From NCBI GenBank assembly GCA_949126835.1, contig OX421505.1, positions 6,828,587 to 6,892,586 on the forward strand: 64,000 bases of DNA, given 5' to 3'. Below are positions 46,297 to 56,480 of this stretch, piece by piece. The notes under the pieces were generated by a model. It made no database searches. It was not told the DNA's origin and saw nothing but the letters and a program-made list of their open reading frames with translations. Position numbers and translations under genes: made by a program. Within the stretch, counting starts at the first letter, position 1; each line of letters opens with the position of its first letter. Source of the DNA: Anisus vortex. Taxonomy: Eukaryota; Mollusca; Gastropoda; Planorbidae.

Positions 46297-46659
46297 ATGG
46301 CGGAAGGTGTACTATTGCGTAAGCAGTTGAGAGAAGAGGCTATAGCTATAGGCTACATTGACTCAGACATCACTAAATACGTAGTAGAGCAGGTAGCGGC
46401 CCATGAGGCCAAGACAGAGAGACTTAGATTAGAACAGGTGGCTAGAGAGGAGAGAGCAGAACAGGTAGCTAGAGAGGAGAGAGCAAAGCAATTAGAAAGA
46501 GAAGATAGGCTTAGAGTAGAACAATTAGCTAGAGAGGAGAGAGAGAAACATAGGTTAGACGAGGAAGCACGCAGGGCACACGAATTCAGATTAGCTGAAT
46601 TAGCAGCAAGTGTTAGGGCCCCCGATAACAACGACAACCCAAACTCCCCAATCATTTAG
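46297..46659 (+). CDS. Gag N-terminal charged coiled-coil region
   Basis: Begins MAEGVLLRKQLREEAIAIGY. From about residue 40 a 70-residue Arg/Glu-rich heptad region with repeated VAREERAEQ follows (coiled coil). Matches in plan the N-terminus of the Gag at 15432. The frame stops at 46657, just after a C-rich tract where the next frame takes over, so the break is probably a small indel or a frameshift site. Confidence 0.75.
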   Translation: MAEGVLLRKQLREEAIAIGYIDSDITKYVVEQVAAHEAKTERLRLEQVAREERAEQVAREERAKQLEREDRLRVEQLAREEREKHRLDEEARRAHEFRLAELAASVRAPDNNDNPNSPII

Positions 46660-47506
46660 TTCAGCAACTCCCAACCATCCCCTCCCCAGACATGCTTCTC
46701 TATGGACTGACGTCCACGACCCCCGTTTAGAACAGTTTGACATTTACCTCCGGCGGTTTAGCGACTGCATGGAGTTGAATGAGGTCCCCCCAGAATTGCA
46801 TTGTAGGATCCTCGTCTCCACTCTGAGAGGAGAGGACTACGAGGCTTACTGTAAACTGGCCCCAGAAGACAGGGAGTCATGCGCTGCACTGAAAAACGCG
46901 CTCTTAAACCGGCACCAGTTGCACGCGTCCCACTACCAGAAAAAGTTTCGTTCGTCCACGCTACGACCAGGGGAGAATTACACCCGATTCGCGGAACGAA
47001 TACAATCCTACCTTCTTAAGTGGGTTGAGTTGGGAAATATCGAGCAGTCATTCGACGGTATGGTCACTCTCCTAATGACTGAGCAGGTAGAGTCACAAAT
47101 GACACCTAAACTCAAGGCCTTCCTGATACAACACGGGATCGAAGGGTTACCCTCCTCCCTACAAAGCGCAGATAGATTTCTGCAAGCCAACAAGGTAGAA
47201 TCGTCCCACCCCCGGGAGAAATCTCTCTCACATCCCGCTTCCCGACAGGAAAATGAGAGGTCGACACGGCCACCGGGCCATCTGTCCCGCCCGGGTCACC
47301 CACAGTCACCCTGGAATAACTGGGACAACCACCGCACCAACCCTCCCCCACTAATCAGTCAAACCAGCTTCCCGTCGTCCCGACCGGGTCCACCCCAACC
47401 CAGACCCCCCCCCGCCCCCTCAAAACTCCCGACGTGCGGGCCAACCATACCAACCGACCAGGGCACAAACCGGCACCGGGCAAACCCAATCGACTCGACA
47501 AGGTAA
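46610..47506 (+). CDS. Gag capsid-like domain
   Basis: Overlaps the previous frame by 50 nt in another phase. Reads FDIYLRRFSDCMELNEVPPE, LRGEDYEAYCKLAPED, FRSSTLRPGENYTRFAERI, and TEQVESQMTPKLKAFLI, a Ty3/SCAN-type capsid fold. It ends in a Pro-rich tail with no CCHC knuckle. Expected role: particle assembly and RNA packaging. Confidence 0.8.
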   Translation: MLGPPITTTTQTPQSFSSATPNHPLPRHASLWTDVHDPRLEQFDIYLRRFSDCMELNEVPPELHCRILVSTLRGEDYEAYCKLAPEDRESCAALKNALLNRHQLHASHYQKKFRSSTLRPGENYTRFAERIQSYLLKWVELGNIEQSFDGMVTLLMTEQVESQMTPKLKAFLIQHGIEGLPSSLQSADRFLQANKVESSHPREKSLSHPASRQENERSTRPPGHLSRPGHPQSPWNNWDNHRTNPPPLISQTSFPSSRPGPPQPRPPPAPSKLPTCGPTIPTDQGTNRHRANPIDSTR

Positions 47507-47545
47507 CTCCACTGGGCAACAGCCTAATGCACATACCGGCCCTAA

Positions 47546-48856
47546 TCACTCCCAGAACCCCCCCCCCCCCGAGGAGTATACACCATCACCCTTTGCCCTG
47601 CGGACACCCCCCGGACGCAAGACCCAGAAACCGACACCCCCCCGCTTACACCCTCCGACAAACCGGAAACCAAGACAGAAAGAAATATAGAGATCAACTC
47701 TAAAAGAGCCAGGGCCCTTCTCGACTCAGGATGCCAGATCGATGGGTTCGCTAAGACCTACTTCGTGAGTCCCTCCGATTACACCGGCGAGTCAATCCAA
47801 TATAGAGTGGTAACGGGAGAAGTTGAGTCCCTCCCAACCGCCAAGGTTCACATCAAGTCACAACCATACACTGGCACGGCTACCTTAGCAGTCCGAGCCA
47901 AATTACCCTATGACGTCATCCTAGGGGAACGATACGTCAACCTTGCCGATGTCCCCCTCCCTCCCCTAGCCTCAGTGGCCACACGCGCGCACCCTGACCC
48001 TGTTCCCCACCCTCTCGAGGAATCCCCCACGGCCCACGAATTCCTGCGGGCCCAACAGGAAGACTCGACCCTGGCCCCACTGTTCGCTAAGGTCGGTCAA
48101 AACCCAGACCCCCCGAAACCCCACTCGTTTATTCAAAAAGGGAAACGACTGTTCCGACGGTCCAGCCTCCCTGACGGATCGGTCAGAGACCAGCTCATCA
48201 TTCCCGGTCCCTACCGTAGACAAGTAATGGAGGCGGCCCACGACTCAACCCTGGGTGGTCACCAAGGGCAAGGGTCCACAATCAACAAAATCACCCATTA
48301 TTTCCACTGGCCCGGCATGCACAATGAGATCAAACGATTTGTAGCGTCATGCCACCAATGCCAGCTCATGTCCAAGGCCCACCACACTAAACCAGTACCG
48401 TTAGGTAAACACCCGGTGACCGACACACCCTTTCAGCGGGTGTCAGTAGACCTCGTCGGGCCACTTTCCATAACACGTAAGAAGAACAGGTTCATACTCT
48501 GCGTGATATGTCAGGCCACCAATTGGCCGGAAGCGGTAGCGTTGCCGAAAGAGGACGCGAAACACGTGGCCGAGGCACTGTTTACCATTTTCACGAGAGT
48601 GGGGTTTCCCGAAGTCCTACTCTCCGATAACGGGCCCCAATTCACCGGTACACTGATGAGAGAAGCGCTGCACATAATGAACACCACCCACATCCGATCC
48701 TCCCCCTACCACCCTCAATGCAATGGGCTAGTCGAACGTTTTAACCAAACTTTAATCGGGCTGTTAAAGAAAACCGTCGATGGCCCTCTGGATGAGTGGG
48801 ACACACTCCTCCCCACAGCCTTATTCGCATATCGGTCCACCCCCATTCTACTCTAG
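47546..48856 (+). CDS. Protease and integrase (frame broken at the integrase end)
   Basis: Open without stop from 47546. An aspartic protease active site LLDSGCQ lies at 47717-47737, with the flap-side ILGERYVN at about 47920. Integrase follows: HDSTLGGH and CHQC zinc ligands (48240-48365), DDE in VDLVGPLS (about 48450), LSDNGPQF (about 48625) and NGLVERFNQT (about 48725). The frame ends at 48856, just past a C5 run at 48840-48844. The same domain continues uninterrupted in the next phase, which points to loss of one base there or a sequencing error. Confidence 0.9.
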   Translation, partial: SLPEPPPPRGVYTITLCPADTPRTQDPETDTPPLTPSDKPETKTERNIEINSKRARALLDSGCQIDGFAKTYFVSPSDYTGESIQYRVVTGEVESLPTAKVHIKSQPYTGTATLAVRAKLPYDVILGERYVNLADVPLPPLASVATRAHPDPVPHPLEESPTAHEFLRAQQEDSTLAPLFAKVGQNPDPPKPHSFIQKGKRLFRRSSLPDGSVRDQLIIPGPYRRQVMEAAHDSTLGGHQGQGSTINKITHYFHWPGMHNEIKRFVASCHQCQLMSKAHHTKPVPLGKHPVTDTPFQRVSVDLVGPLSITRKKNRFILCVICQATNWPEAVALPKEDAKHVAEALFTIFTRVGFPEVLLSDNGPQFTGTLMREALHIMNTTHIRSSPYHPQCNGLVERFNQTLIGLLKKTVDGPLDEWDTLLPTALFAYRSTPILL

Positions 48857-50772
48857 GCTACACCCCCTATGAGATGCTATTCGGTTCCCAACCCCGTGGG
48901 CCTCTAGAACTCCTCAAGCGCGCCTGGACTAATCCTTCCCCGCATCCCGAAGAACTCTCCGTCCACGCCTACATCAACAACTTAAAGGCTAGGTTTAACA
49001 CTGTCCACACTATCGCCTCAAAACACTTAGCCAAGGAGAGGGAGAAACAGGAGAAACTATACAATCGGCGGGCCAAAGAACGCTCTCTGGCTCCGGGCGA
49101 TAAGGCACTACTGCTCCTCCCCTCCTCTTACAACAAACTCCAGTTAGCATGGAGGGGCCCCTACCCAGTTACAAAAAAGCTCTCAGGCACTAACTACCTC
49201 ATCAAAGTCGGAAACAAAGACAAACTGTTCCACATCAACCTGCTAAAACAATACCTCGAACGCCCACTCGACGATACGCCCCTTGTAGCAACCGCCATCG
49301 CGGAAGAAACAGAAGCCGATGACTCACTGACCGCGTTTCCCTTACATAAGGGAGAAACCATGGATGACGTAGGAATCTGTCCCCTCTTAACCCCTGAACA
49401 GATCAAAACAGTCAAAAACTTACTTTCCTCACACTCAAATGTGCTAACTGACACCCCAGGACGTACTAACTTAGAGACGTTCACCATGAAAGTCACGGAC
49501 CCGCGACCCATTACGGTCAAGCCATATGCTATGCCCCACGCCAAACTGGACGTCATCGAGAAAGAAATCAATTATCTGTTAGCCCATAACATCATCGCGA
49601 GTTCAACCTCCCCATACAATGCGCCGATAGTATTAGTAAAGAAATCAGACGGATCTCACCGCATGTGCGTAGATTTCCGCCGGTTAAACGCAGTCACTGA
49701 ATTTCAAGTCGAGCCCATGCCAGACCCTGATTTACTATTTTCAAAACTGAGCAACGCTCAATACTTTTCCAAGTTTGACCTTAGCAAGGGGTTCTTCCAA
49801 AAAGAAGTGGAAGAGAAGTGCCGCCCTTACCTCGCCTTTACCACCGACCAAAGCCACTTCGAATTCCAAACCGTCCCCTTTGGCCTAAACAATTCCCCCT
49901 CCGTGTTCACTCGCATGATGCGAAAACTGATCCAGCCAATTGACCGACCTGGGATCACCCACTTCGTGGATGACATCTTGATAGCCACGCCCACCTGGGC
50001 AGAACATGTGGAAACGATAACCGCTCTACTAGCTAGACTCCGCGAAACCGGCCTAACCGCCAGGCCGTCGAAATGCATGGTAGGTTTCAATAAACTGAAA
50101 TTCTTAGGTCACATGATCGAAAAGAACAAAATAATGCCAGACGAAACCAAAGTAGAGAAAATTAAGTTAGCCCCTCAGCCCACCACCAAATCAGGTATAA
50201 GGTCCCTCCTAGGATTAACAGGGTATTACCAAAAGTTCATACCGCAATACAATAGCATCGCGGCCCCTTTAACAGATTTGACGCGGAAAAACCTCCCGGA
50301 AAAAGTCACCTGGTCAACAGAATGCCAGCTAGCGTTCGACCAGCTGAAGGCTGCTCTCACTAGTAAACCCATACTCCGTCTGCCTGACCCGACCCGCCCC
50401 TACGTATTGAAGTGCGACGCTAGTGGACGCGCCGTCGGCGCGGCCCTGCTACAACCCGACCCGGAGCACGATAATATGCTGTTTCCCGTAGCATATGCCT
50501 CGCGTAAGCTCAACGCCACCCAGATGAATTACAGTACTTCTGAGCTAGAATGTTGGGCTCTTGTGTTTGGAATTGAGAAGTTCCACGTATACCTATACGG
50601 TCGCCATTTTATCCTCCACACAGACCACCAACCCCTCACGTTTCTCGCATGCGCAAAAAACCTAAACAGAAGGTTAATGAGGTACTCCCTCACCCTGTCA
50701 CAGTACAGCTTCCAGACCATCTACCAGTCCGGGAAGGAACACCATCTCGCAGATTTCCTGTCCCGCCCCTGA
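48796..50772 (+). CDS. Integrase C-terminus, reverse transcriptase and RNase H
   Basis: The first few dozen residues complete the integrase core (GYTPYEMLFGS), and a GPY-type module (WRGPYPVTKKL) lies near residue 119. A linker of about 140 residues leads to the reverse transcriptase: LVKKSDGSHRMCVDFRRLN near 280, then LSKGFFQKEV, FGLNNSPSVF, and catalytic HFVDDILIA near 389. RNase H follows with LKCDASGRAVGAALL near 538, SELECWALV, HTDHQPLTF and HHLADFLSRP at the end. The TGA at 50770 is followed by a purine tract and the LTR, so nothing is missing downstream. Integrase and RT are thus in one frame with integrase first. Confidence 0.95.
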   Translation: MGHTPPHSLIRISVHPHSTLGYTPYEMLFGSQPRGPLELLKRAWTNPSPHPEELSVHAYINNLKARFNTVHTIASKHLAKEREKQEKLYNRRAKERSLAPGDKALLLLPSSYNKLQLAWRGPYPVTKKLSGTNYLIKVGNKDKLFHINLLKQYLERPLDDTPLVATAIAEETEADDSLTAFPLHKGETMDDVGICPLLTPEQIKTVKNLLSSHSNVLTDTPGRTNLETFTMKVTDPRPITVKPYAMPHAKLDVIEKEINYLLAHNIIASSTSPYNAPIVLVKKSDGSHRMCVDFRRLNAVTEFQVEPMPDPDLLFSKLSNAQYFSKFDLSKGFFQKEVEEKCRPYLAFTTDQSHFEFQTVPFGLNNSPSVFTRMMRKLIQPIDRPGITHFVDDILIATPTWAEHVETITALLARLRETGLTARPSKCMVGFNKLKFLGHMIEKNKIMPDETKVEKIKLAPQPTTKSGIRSLLGLTGYYQKFIPQYNSIAAPLTDLTRKNLPEKVTWSTECQLAFDQLKAALTSKPILRLPDPTRPYVLKCDASGRAVGAALLQPDPEHDNMLFPVAYASRKLNATQMNYSTSELECWALVFGIEKFHVYLYGRHFILHTDHQPLTFLACAKNLNRRLMRYSLTLSQYSFQTIYQSGKEHHLADFLSRP

Positions 50773-50868
50773 CTCAGGCCCCACCGACACTACTCAAACC
50801 CCGGCCTCAGACTCAGTAAATTAGGTATGAATCCACTCTCACGTGTATTCCAAATTGGCCCGGAGGGA
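50773..50868 (+). other. 3' leader and polypurine tract
   Basis: Short non-coding segment ending ggcccggaggga directly before the right LTR, the expected place for the plus-strand primer. Confidence 0.7.
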
Positions 50869-52145
50869 TGTCACAATTCTGGATTTAATCGTGACTATTA
50901 GCACTTAGATAGATAGCAGTGTATAACTATAACCTTAGATTAGCTTAAGTTTAGCTAGAATAGAGAGAAGGTTAGTCTGACGTCACTATCTTCTCCCTCC
51001 CTTACGCAATTACATCTCCCCATCACTCTTTCTCACCTGTTTCTTTACCCTTCACTATACTCTTGTACTACGCCCAAATTCAGAGTCTACTGACTAATAC
51101 GATTCAACTTGGTACTACATCTTGGTTGAATGGGTACGAATGTGTTAGTTAGAATGTATATATTTTATCTTATGCTATATTAATGTATTCATATCATGTC
51201 TTAATGTATTTATTCTTGTACTATTTTAACGCATGTGTAGACAGTCATTACTCGATCCCTCACTCACCCCCTCCTCTTCGCGCCCCCGCCACCCCCACCC
51301 CCTTTTATATCCCCTCCGCTTAACGGCACGTTATGCAATTGCTTTGAGACGATCGTTCCCTGAGCGTTGACCAGAGAACCCAGTTGGCACACATATAACT
51401 AATTCTCGTCCGAAACCCCCCCCCCCCCCCAGCCACTTGAGTTAACTACTTAAAATTCTACCAAAGGGAGATAAATTCCCCCACTCAGCATGACGTCTGT
51501 ATCAATCGTCTTTCATCTAGACCTCTCCCCCCCCTTTCCGCCCTCGCAACCCCGACCCCCAATCCATTTTTGGCTCCAATAAGCTTTTCTTATGCAAATG
51601 TATATTCAATCTAGCCAATGAGAATAGGATGTAATTAAATGTAAGCCAACCAAATTAACCTTGGTTCAGGTGACTAATGTTCACGAAAAAGCCCGCCCAA
51701 CTAAACTAAAGCAGATCTCCCCCAGCTCCCGAGCTAGATACATCGTTTTGGTCTAGCTCCCGAATTGTTACTTGGACTTGCAAATACTTAGCCAGTAATC
51801 GTAATTTCCTCATTATAGTTACGTAGCCTAAACTTGGATTCCGCAACAACACAGTATATTGAGTGATAGACGTTCCTGTGCATATATCTGAAGCATTATA
51901 TCTCCCCTGCATGTTAGTATGTATATTTCATCATTGGATATTGTTTTGAATCATAAATAAACACCTGAAACGTAACCAGAGACTTGCTTGCCTAACTTAG
52001 AACTGTCTGTTTGTGTGTGTTTAATAACATCTAAACGAGCCAGTAGAGAACAAATAAATATTCCAGGTCAACTACAGCATCGGCACCTCATACCTCTAAG
52101 ACAACCAGCCATTATTACCCCCCTCTCAATTGCCACGTCGTGACA
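50869..52145 (+). repeat. Right LTR
   Basis: 1277 bp, same ends as the left LTR. By eye about a dozen substitutions and length changes in C tracts separate the two. AATAAA near 51955. Confidence 0.95.
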
Positions 52146-52169
52146 AATACCTGGCCCCCCAGACCCCTG

Positions 52170-52905
52170 ATCAATTTGTGTGACCCCCGTACAAAAATGT
52201 TTAGAACAGAAGGGGCATTAGCACCCAAACCAAAATAAAAGTCTACACAGCAGTCGTGCTCCATACTTTACTATATGCATTTGAGACTTGGACTGTTTAT
52301 CAACGACATGCTAAGCTCCTGAATCACTTCCACACAAAAAGCCTGAGAAAAATCCTAAATATCAAATGGCAGGACAAAATTCCAGACTCTGAGGTACTCG
52401 CCAGGGCAAGACTCCCAAGCATCCACACAAGTCTGATGCAGTCTCGACTTCGCTGGGCAGGGCATGTTATATAACTATGCCTGACTGCCGTCTTCCAAAG
52501 AGGCTCTTCTATGGCGAGCTAAAAAACGGTCAGCGAGCTCGCGGAGGTCCAAAAAAAGCGCTATAAAGACACCCTCAAGGCATCACTCAAAGCGTTTTCC
52601 ATTAAAGAGGACTCCTGGCAGGTGACAGCCATAGACCGTGCCTCATGGCGCTCAGCGGTCCATGAAGGAGCAGCTCTTTGCGAAGCGCAAAAACAGAGAG
52701 CAGCTGAGTCCAAGAGACAAGCCAGGAAAGATCGTGCCCTATAGCTCATTGTCAACGCTCTGACCTTCCCCTGTACGGTTTGCAGTCGTATCTTCCGCGC
52801 AAGGATAGGCCTCTATAGACACATGAAAACCCACCGCACAGCCACACCCCATACTTCATAGGACGACAAAAATGGTCATCGTCGATCACGACGGACGAAC
52901 AACAC
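52170..52905 (+). pseudogene. LINE ORF2 C-terminus with C2H2 finger and tail
   Basis: Reads VVLHTLLYAFETWTVYQRHA, LNHFHTKSLRKILNIKWQD, SLMQSRLRWAGHVI, then frames shift to RYKDTLKASLKAFSIKEDSW and FPCTVCSRIFRARIGLYRHM. Typical LINE 3' coding end. A stop interrupts at the RALxL position. The tail acgacaaaaatggtcatcgt is shared with 36263 and 63310 in complement. Confidence 0.85.
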
Positions 52906-53159
52906 ATTTTAGCTAATAGAAGGGTAACATGTTGGTACCGTTTACTTTAGCCTATAATAAAAACGATATTATAACATGATCTTCCATATAAAGAAATACT
53001 AAACTATTCCATAATTTGCAGACGCTACATGAATTTTTGCAGTCGTTACTAAACAGACAAAATGACAACCTTAAAAGGAAATGGAAATCTTTGTCCCGCC
53101 TACAAAACTTGCGTTGGGGAGAGAGAAGTTCAGCAATGTGTGTTCCAGTATGTGACACT

Positions 53160-53640
53160 ATGTAACACTGGGCAGACAGTTTAGCAGACAATCTAGCAGA
53201 CAATCTAGCAGACAATCTAGCGGACAGTTCAGCAGACAATCTAGCAGACAATCTAGCAGACAGTTTAGCAGACACTCTAGCAGACAGTCTAGTGGACAAT
53301 TTAGCGGACAGTCTAGCAGTTTAGGAGAAATTCTAGCGGAAAGTCTTTCGGACAGTCTAGCTTACAGTCTTGTGGACAGTCTAGCTTACAGTCTTGCGGA
53401 CAGTCTAGCTTATAGTCTTGCGGACAGTCTAGCTTACAGTCTTGCAGACAGCCTAGCAGACGATTATCGGACATTCTAGCGGACAATCTAGCGGACGTCT
53501 AGCAGATATTATATCGTATCATCTAGCAGACAATATAGAAGAAGTCTATCAGACTATCTAGCAGACAGTCTAGCGGACAGTCTAGCGGAAAGTCTAGCGT
53601 ACAGTCTAGCGGACAGCTAAGCAGACAGTCAGTCAGCAAC
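53160..53640 (-). repeat. 12-bp minisatellite, about 38 copies
   Basis: Variants of gacagtctagca in tandem. As 12 is a multiple of three, the minus strand reads as LSAR/LSAK/LSAE repeats; I regard that as fortuitous. Confidence 0.92.
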
Positions 53641-53644
53641 TTTC

Positions 53645-54030
53645 ATGACCAGCGAATATTTACAACTGAAAAGAGTAACACCAATACTCGAATCACTAAA
53701 CCTAGAAACACTAGAGGACAGAAAGAACAATGTTGTATTAATACATTAGGCATTAAAGTATAATTATTATTTAGAAATACAACCCAATAACTGACTCTTG
53801 CTATGCTCAAATAAACATTAGGAAAATCACACTTCCCTTATCCCGAATGCGAGAATAATTACATAAAGGTATTATTTCTTCCCCAGTGGCATTCGGACAT
53901 GGAATGGGTTCTCTGAACAATTCAAGAAAACTAGTAACTTAACATCTTTTAAAACTTTAATAAGGTTGCAAGACTAAACTTGGACCACGGATGTACGTAT
54001 GACGCACTAATCTTCTTTATAGAAAAGTTG
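53645..54030 (+). pseudogene. LINE ORF2 C-terminus
   Basis: Reads LQLKRVTPILESLNLETLED, then after frameshifts FLPSGIRTWNGFSEQF and KKTSNLTSFKTLIRLQD. Same family as 28503-28640 and 56300-56480. Confidence 0.75.
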
Positions 54031-55057
54031 TCTGTAATGTTATGTAAGATAACTGGACTTGGCAGACGTCTTTGTTGGTATATGTCTCTCTCTCGCTCGC
54101 TCTCTCTCTTTCTCTCGTCTGTGCAAAGATATCTCGCTCGCGCATCAGGGGCTTTCCGTCATGCATTAGATCAGTCTTAATGTGGGCTTATCTATGCACA
54201 ATAACCTTTGAAACCTTGTTTACCAGTTTCCGTGGCCGTCGCCTACAAAGAGCCAATATCAATAAAAATGGAAACATCTTGACTCTGTGTAGAAAAACAC
54301 CCACTTAACAAACCAAGAAAAACATGTTTTTAATAAATTGAGTTGTCCTACAAAAAAATGTTGGAATTATACATTTTTCTGTTGATTTTTGTTATTTTTT
54401 TATTTTCATTCTTAGGCCTACTAGTTTATTTATTTATTTATTATTATTATTCCTATTATTTTTCAAGAAATATCTATTCTATTATGGCTTTCAAAGTTTT
54501 AGTGGACTGAAATGATAGTCTTGGATGGCGGCCCTCCAACTTACTGCCAGAGATTTCTTTTGTTTTATTTTGGAAAATTGAACATAAGAGTTCTGCCACG
54601 GATACCAGTTTTAAATAATAATATAAAAATTGGACAACACTTTAACTGAATAATAGATTACCGTATTCGGGGAAGGAGGCGTTCGGAGGGAGGGCTTAAT
54701 TCGGACTGGAATAATACTTGGGGCCGTATGTAGTTTGACGAAACGATTTCTTATTAGCCAGGTAATTAATTAGTGTGTGACCTTAGTAGTATATGCGCTT
54801 TGTTAAATCCCATTTTTTTTTGTTATAAATGGCCCTCCACACCACACCCTTTTGCATGGTAAAGGCGGAGGGGGGGGGGGCGGTTTGCCCGTTTGAATCG
54901 CTACCTAAAAACCTTTCGATGCATACCCCGATAATCTCCCCTTGAAGATAAGCCACAGGAGGCCGCGGTCATCTCGTTATCTCTTATTGTGAACTAGTGT
55001 AAACATAGGTCTCACAGAGACTTGCTTGTGATTTGATAGAACAATCGAGAATTAGCC
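54031..55057. other. Unassigned
   Basis: Includes a tctctctcgctcgctctc tract (54080-54120), (ttta)n at 54425, and a poly(G) run at about 54870. No gene. Confidence 0.5.
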
Positions 55058-55720
55058 AATGTGTCACAATGCTGGACTGTTCCTTTTTTCTCCCGACTGA
55101 CTGTGGTGACCGGAAACCCCACCCAGAACGACACCCCATCCACCCCTTTCCGCACGGCACATGTTCTTACACAACATTGTCAAAACCGCCTGACGCTGAC
55201 GTTATTGGTTAAGTTGGGTGGGCCTTTTTGCTTAGCTCCACTCTTCTGACAATAGATTTAAGTCTGCAGATTACCTTTTAGTTTTAATCTACCTTTTTCG
55301 ACAAGCTGACTTTAAACTGTGAGCGTCTGAAAGTAGGCCTACATCCGAGTTTTCAAGACGCTGCAACGCTATTAGCGGATGTTCTTTTATGTTCGGATCT
55401 GAGTAATAATCGTTGTGAGACCATTACTAGTGTAAAGATATTTTATGTGATAAGTGTTTAGCAATATTATTAAAAGTATCTTGTTCTTGCAAATAAACGG
55501 AGTCATCTTATTATATAAACAGTGTATTTTGTGAAGTGTTTTTCCTGGTGTGCACGTGTGTATGCTAGAACATATTAAGTGAAGCTGTTGTCCGTCAAAT
55601 ATAAATATCGGACAGCGAATTCAATAGTGCGGAAGAATTGCTGGGCTATCACGCCTTTAGACAAACATACCAATAGTGTTGTTCTGACGTAGTGGCCTAA
55701 AGGACAGTACCGTTACATGG
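55058..55720 (+). other. Possible solo LTR
   Basis: Begins tgtgtcacaatgctgg, reminiscent of the TGTCACAATTCTGG LTR start. It has an AATAAA at about 55493 followed by a GT-rich stretch and ends near accgttaca. No matching second copy or target duplication is visible here, so this is only a suggestion. Confidence 0.3.
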
Positions 55721-56035
55721 AGCCTATCCACGCTCCGATTGGGCGTGCGACATCTTGCACCCTGTTGGCCACGTCATCCCCTGTCTCAACGTTACATGTA
55801 GCCTATAAGCCTCTAGCCCACATGGTAATTATCATGCTTTAGCATTCAACAGCAGTTTGTTAATTAGATTGTATCGTTATTCTTTTTTTCTATAACACAC
55901 ATCTTTGGCAAGTGTTAAACTATTACGCCCACTTTAGATACGTAAAAACAATGTTTCCATTCGTAACGTGTTAGTTTAAACAATAACAAGTATGATACAA
56001 CGATAAGTTACAGTTCTGAATTATAATATGCAAGA
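55721..56035. other. Unassigned AT-rich sequence
   Basis: Nothing recognised. Confidence 0.5.
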
Positions 56036-56285
56036 GGCATAGTGGCTGAGCGTCAGCGATTTGAACTGGTGAGCCGTTGGTCCTCGGTTTAAATAAGGAG
56101 GCTAGAATTTTCCCTGGACCCAAGGGTGTCCGTTAGTCTACCCAGCCCTGGGTACCTGACATTGTTTGGGGTAAAGTAAAGGCGGCTGGGCATTGTGCTG
56201 GCCACACATCGTAGTATAAACTGGTGAACACTGCTTCACAGGCCCTATGATAAAATTGGTCCGACGGGATACTTTTTATTTTTTA
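56036..56285 (+). repeat. tRNA-derived SINE, copy 7, diverged
   Basis: Retains agtggctgagcg, ctacccagccctgggtacctgac and ggtccgacgggatac, but the B box has decayed (ctcggtttaaat). Confidence 0.8.
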
Positions 56286-56299
56286 CACACGAGGCGTCT

Positions 56300-56480
56300 T
56301 TATACTCAAATAAACATAAGGACAAAAGTACTTTTGTTTTACTATTTTATGCAAGAACCAATGCAACTAAAATTGTCTTTTGTTCTTGAGTAACATCTGG
56401 GCATGAAATGGGTTGCCTGAACAAATAAGGAAAAATATTAATTTGAAATAGTTTACAAAACTAAAAAGAATCAAGACTAG
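56300..56480 (+). pseudogene. LINE C-terminal fragment
   Basis: Contains gggcatgaaatgggttgcctgaac, parallel to the WNGLPEQ region of the other copies, followed by aatagtttacaaaactaaa. Strongly eroded. Confidence 0.55.

Larger units (their letters stand above)
44024..52145 (+). mobile_element. Ty3/gypsy-type LTR retrotransposon with integrase before RT (Gmr1-like)
   Basis: Nearly identical LTRs (44024-45298 and 50869-52145) bound an 8.1-kb element. Order inside is leader, Gag-like frames, protease (LLDSG), integrase (HHCC, DDE, GPY), reverse transcriptase (FVDD), RNase H (DASG), then a purine tract and the right LTR. Ty3/gypsy elements normally place integrase last. Integrase first with Ty3-like domains is the plan of the Gmr1 group, named for an Atlantic cod element. 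LTRs differ at roughly a dozen positions plus C-tract lengths, so the insertion is fairly young. The flanks aatga/aatac are only a partial target duplication. The body is much richer in G+C than surrounding DNA. Confidence 0.92.

Noticed and set aside
53160..53299. LSAR-repeat protein on the minus strand
   Set aside because: Product of a 12-bp minisatellite; copies slip out of frame elsewhere in the array.
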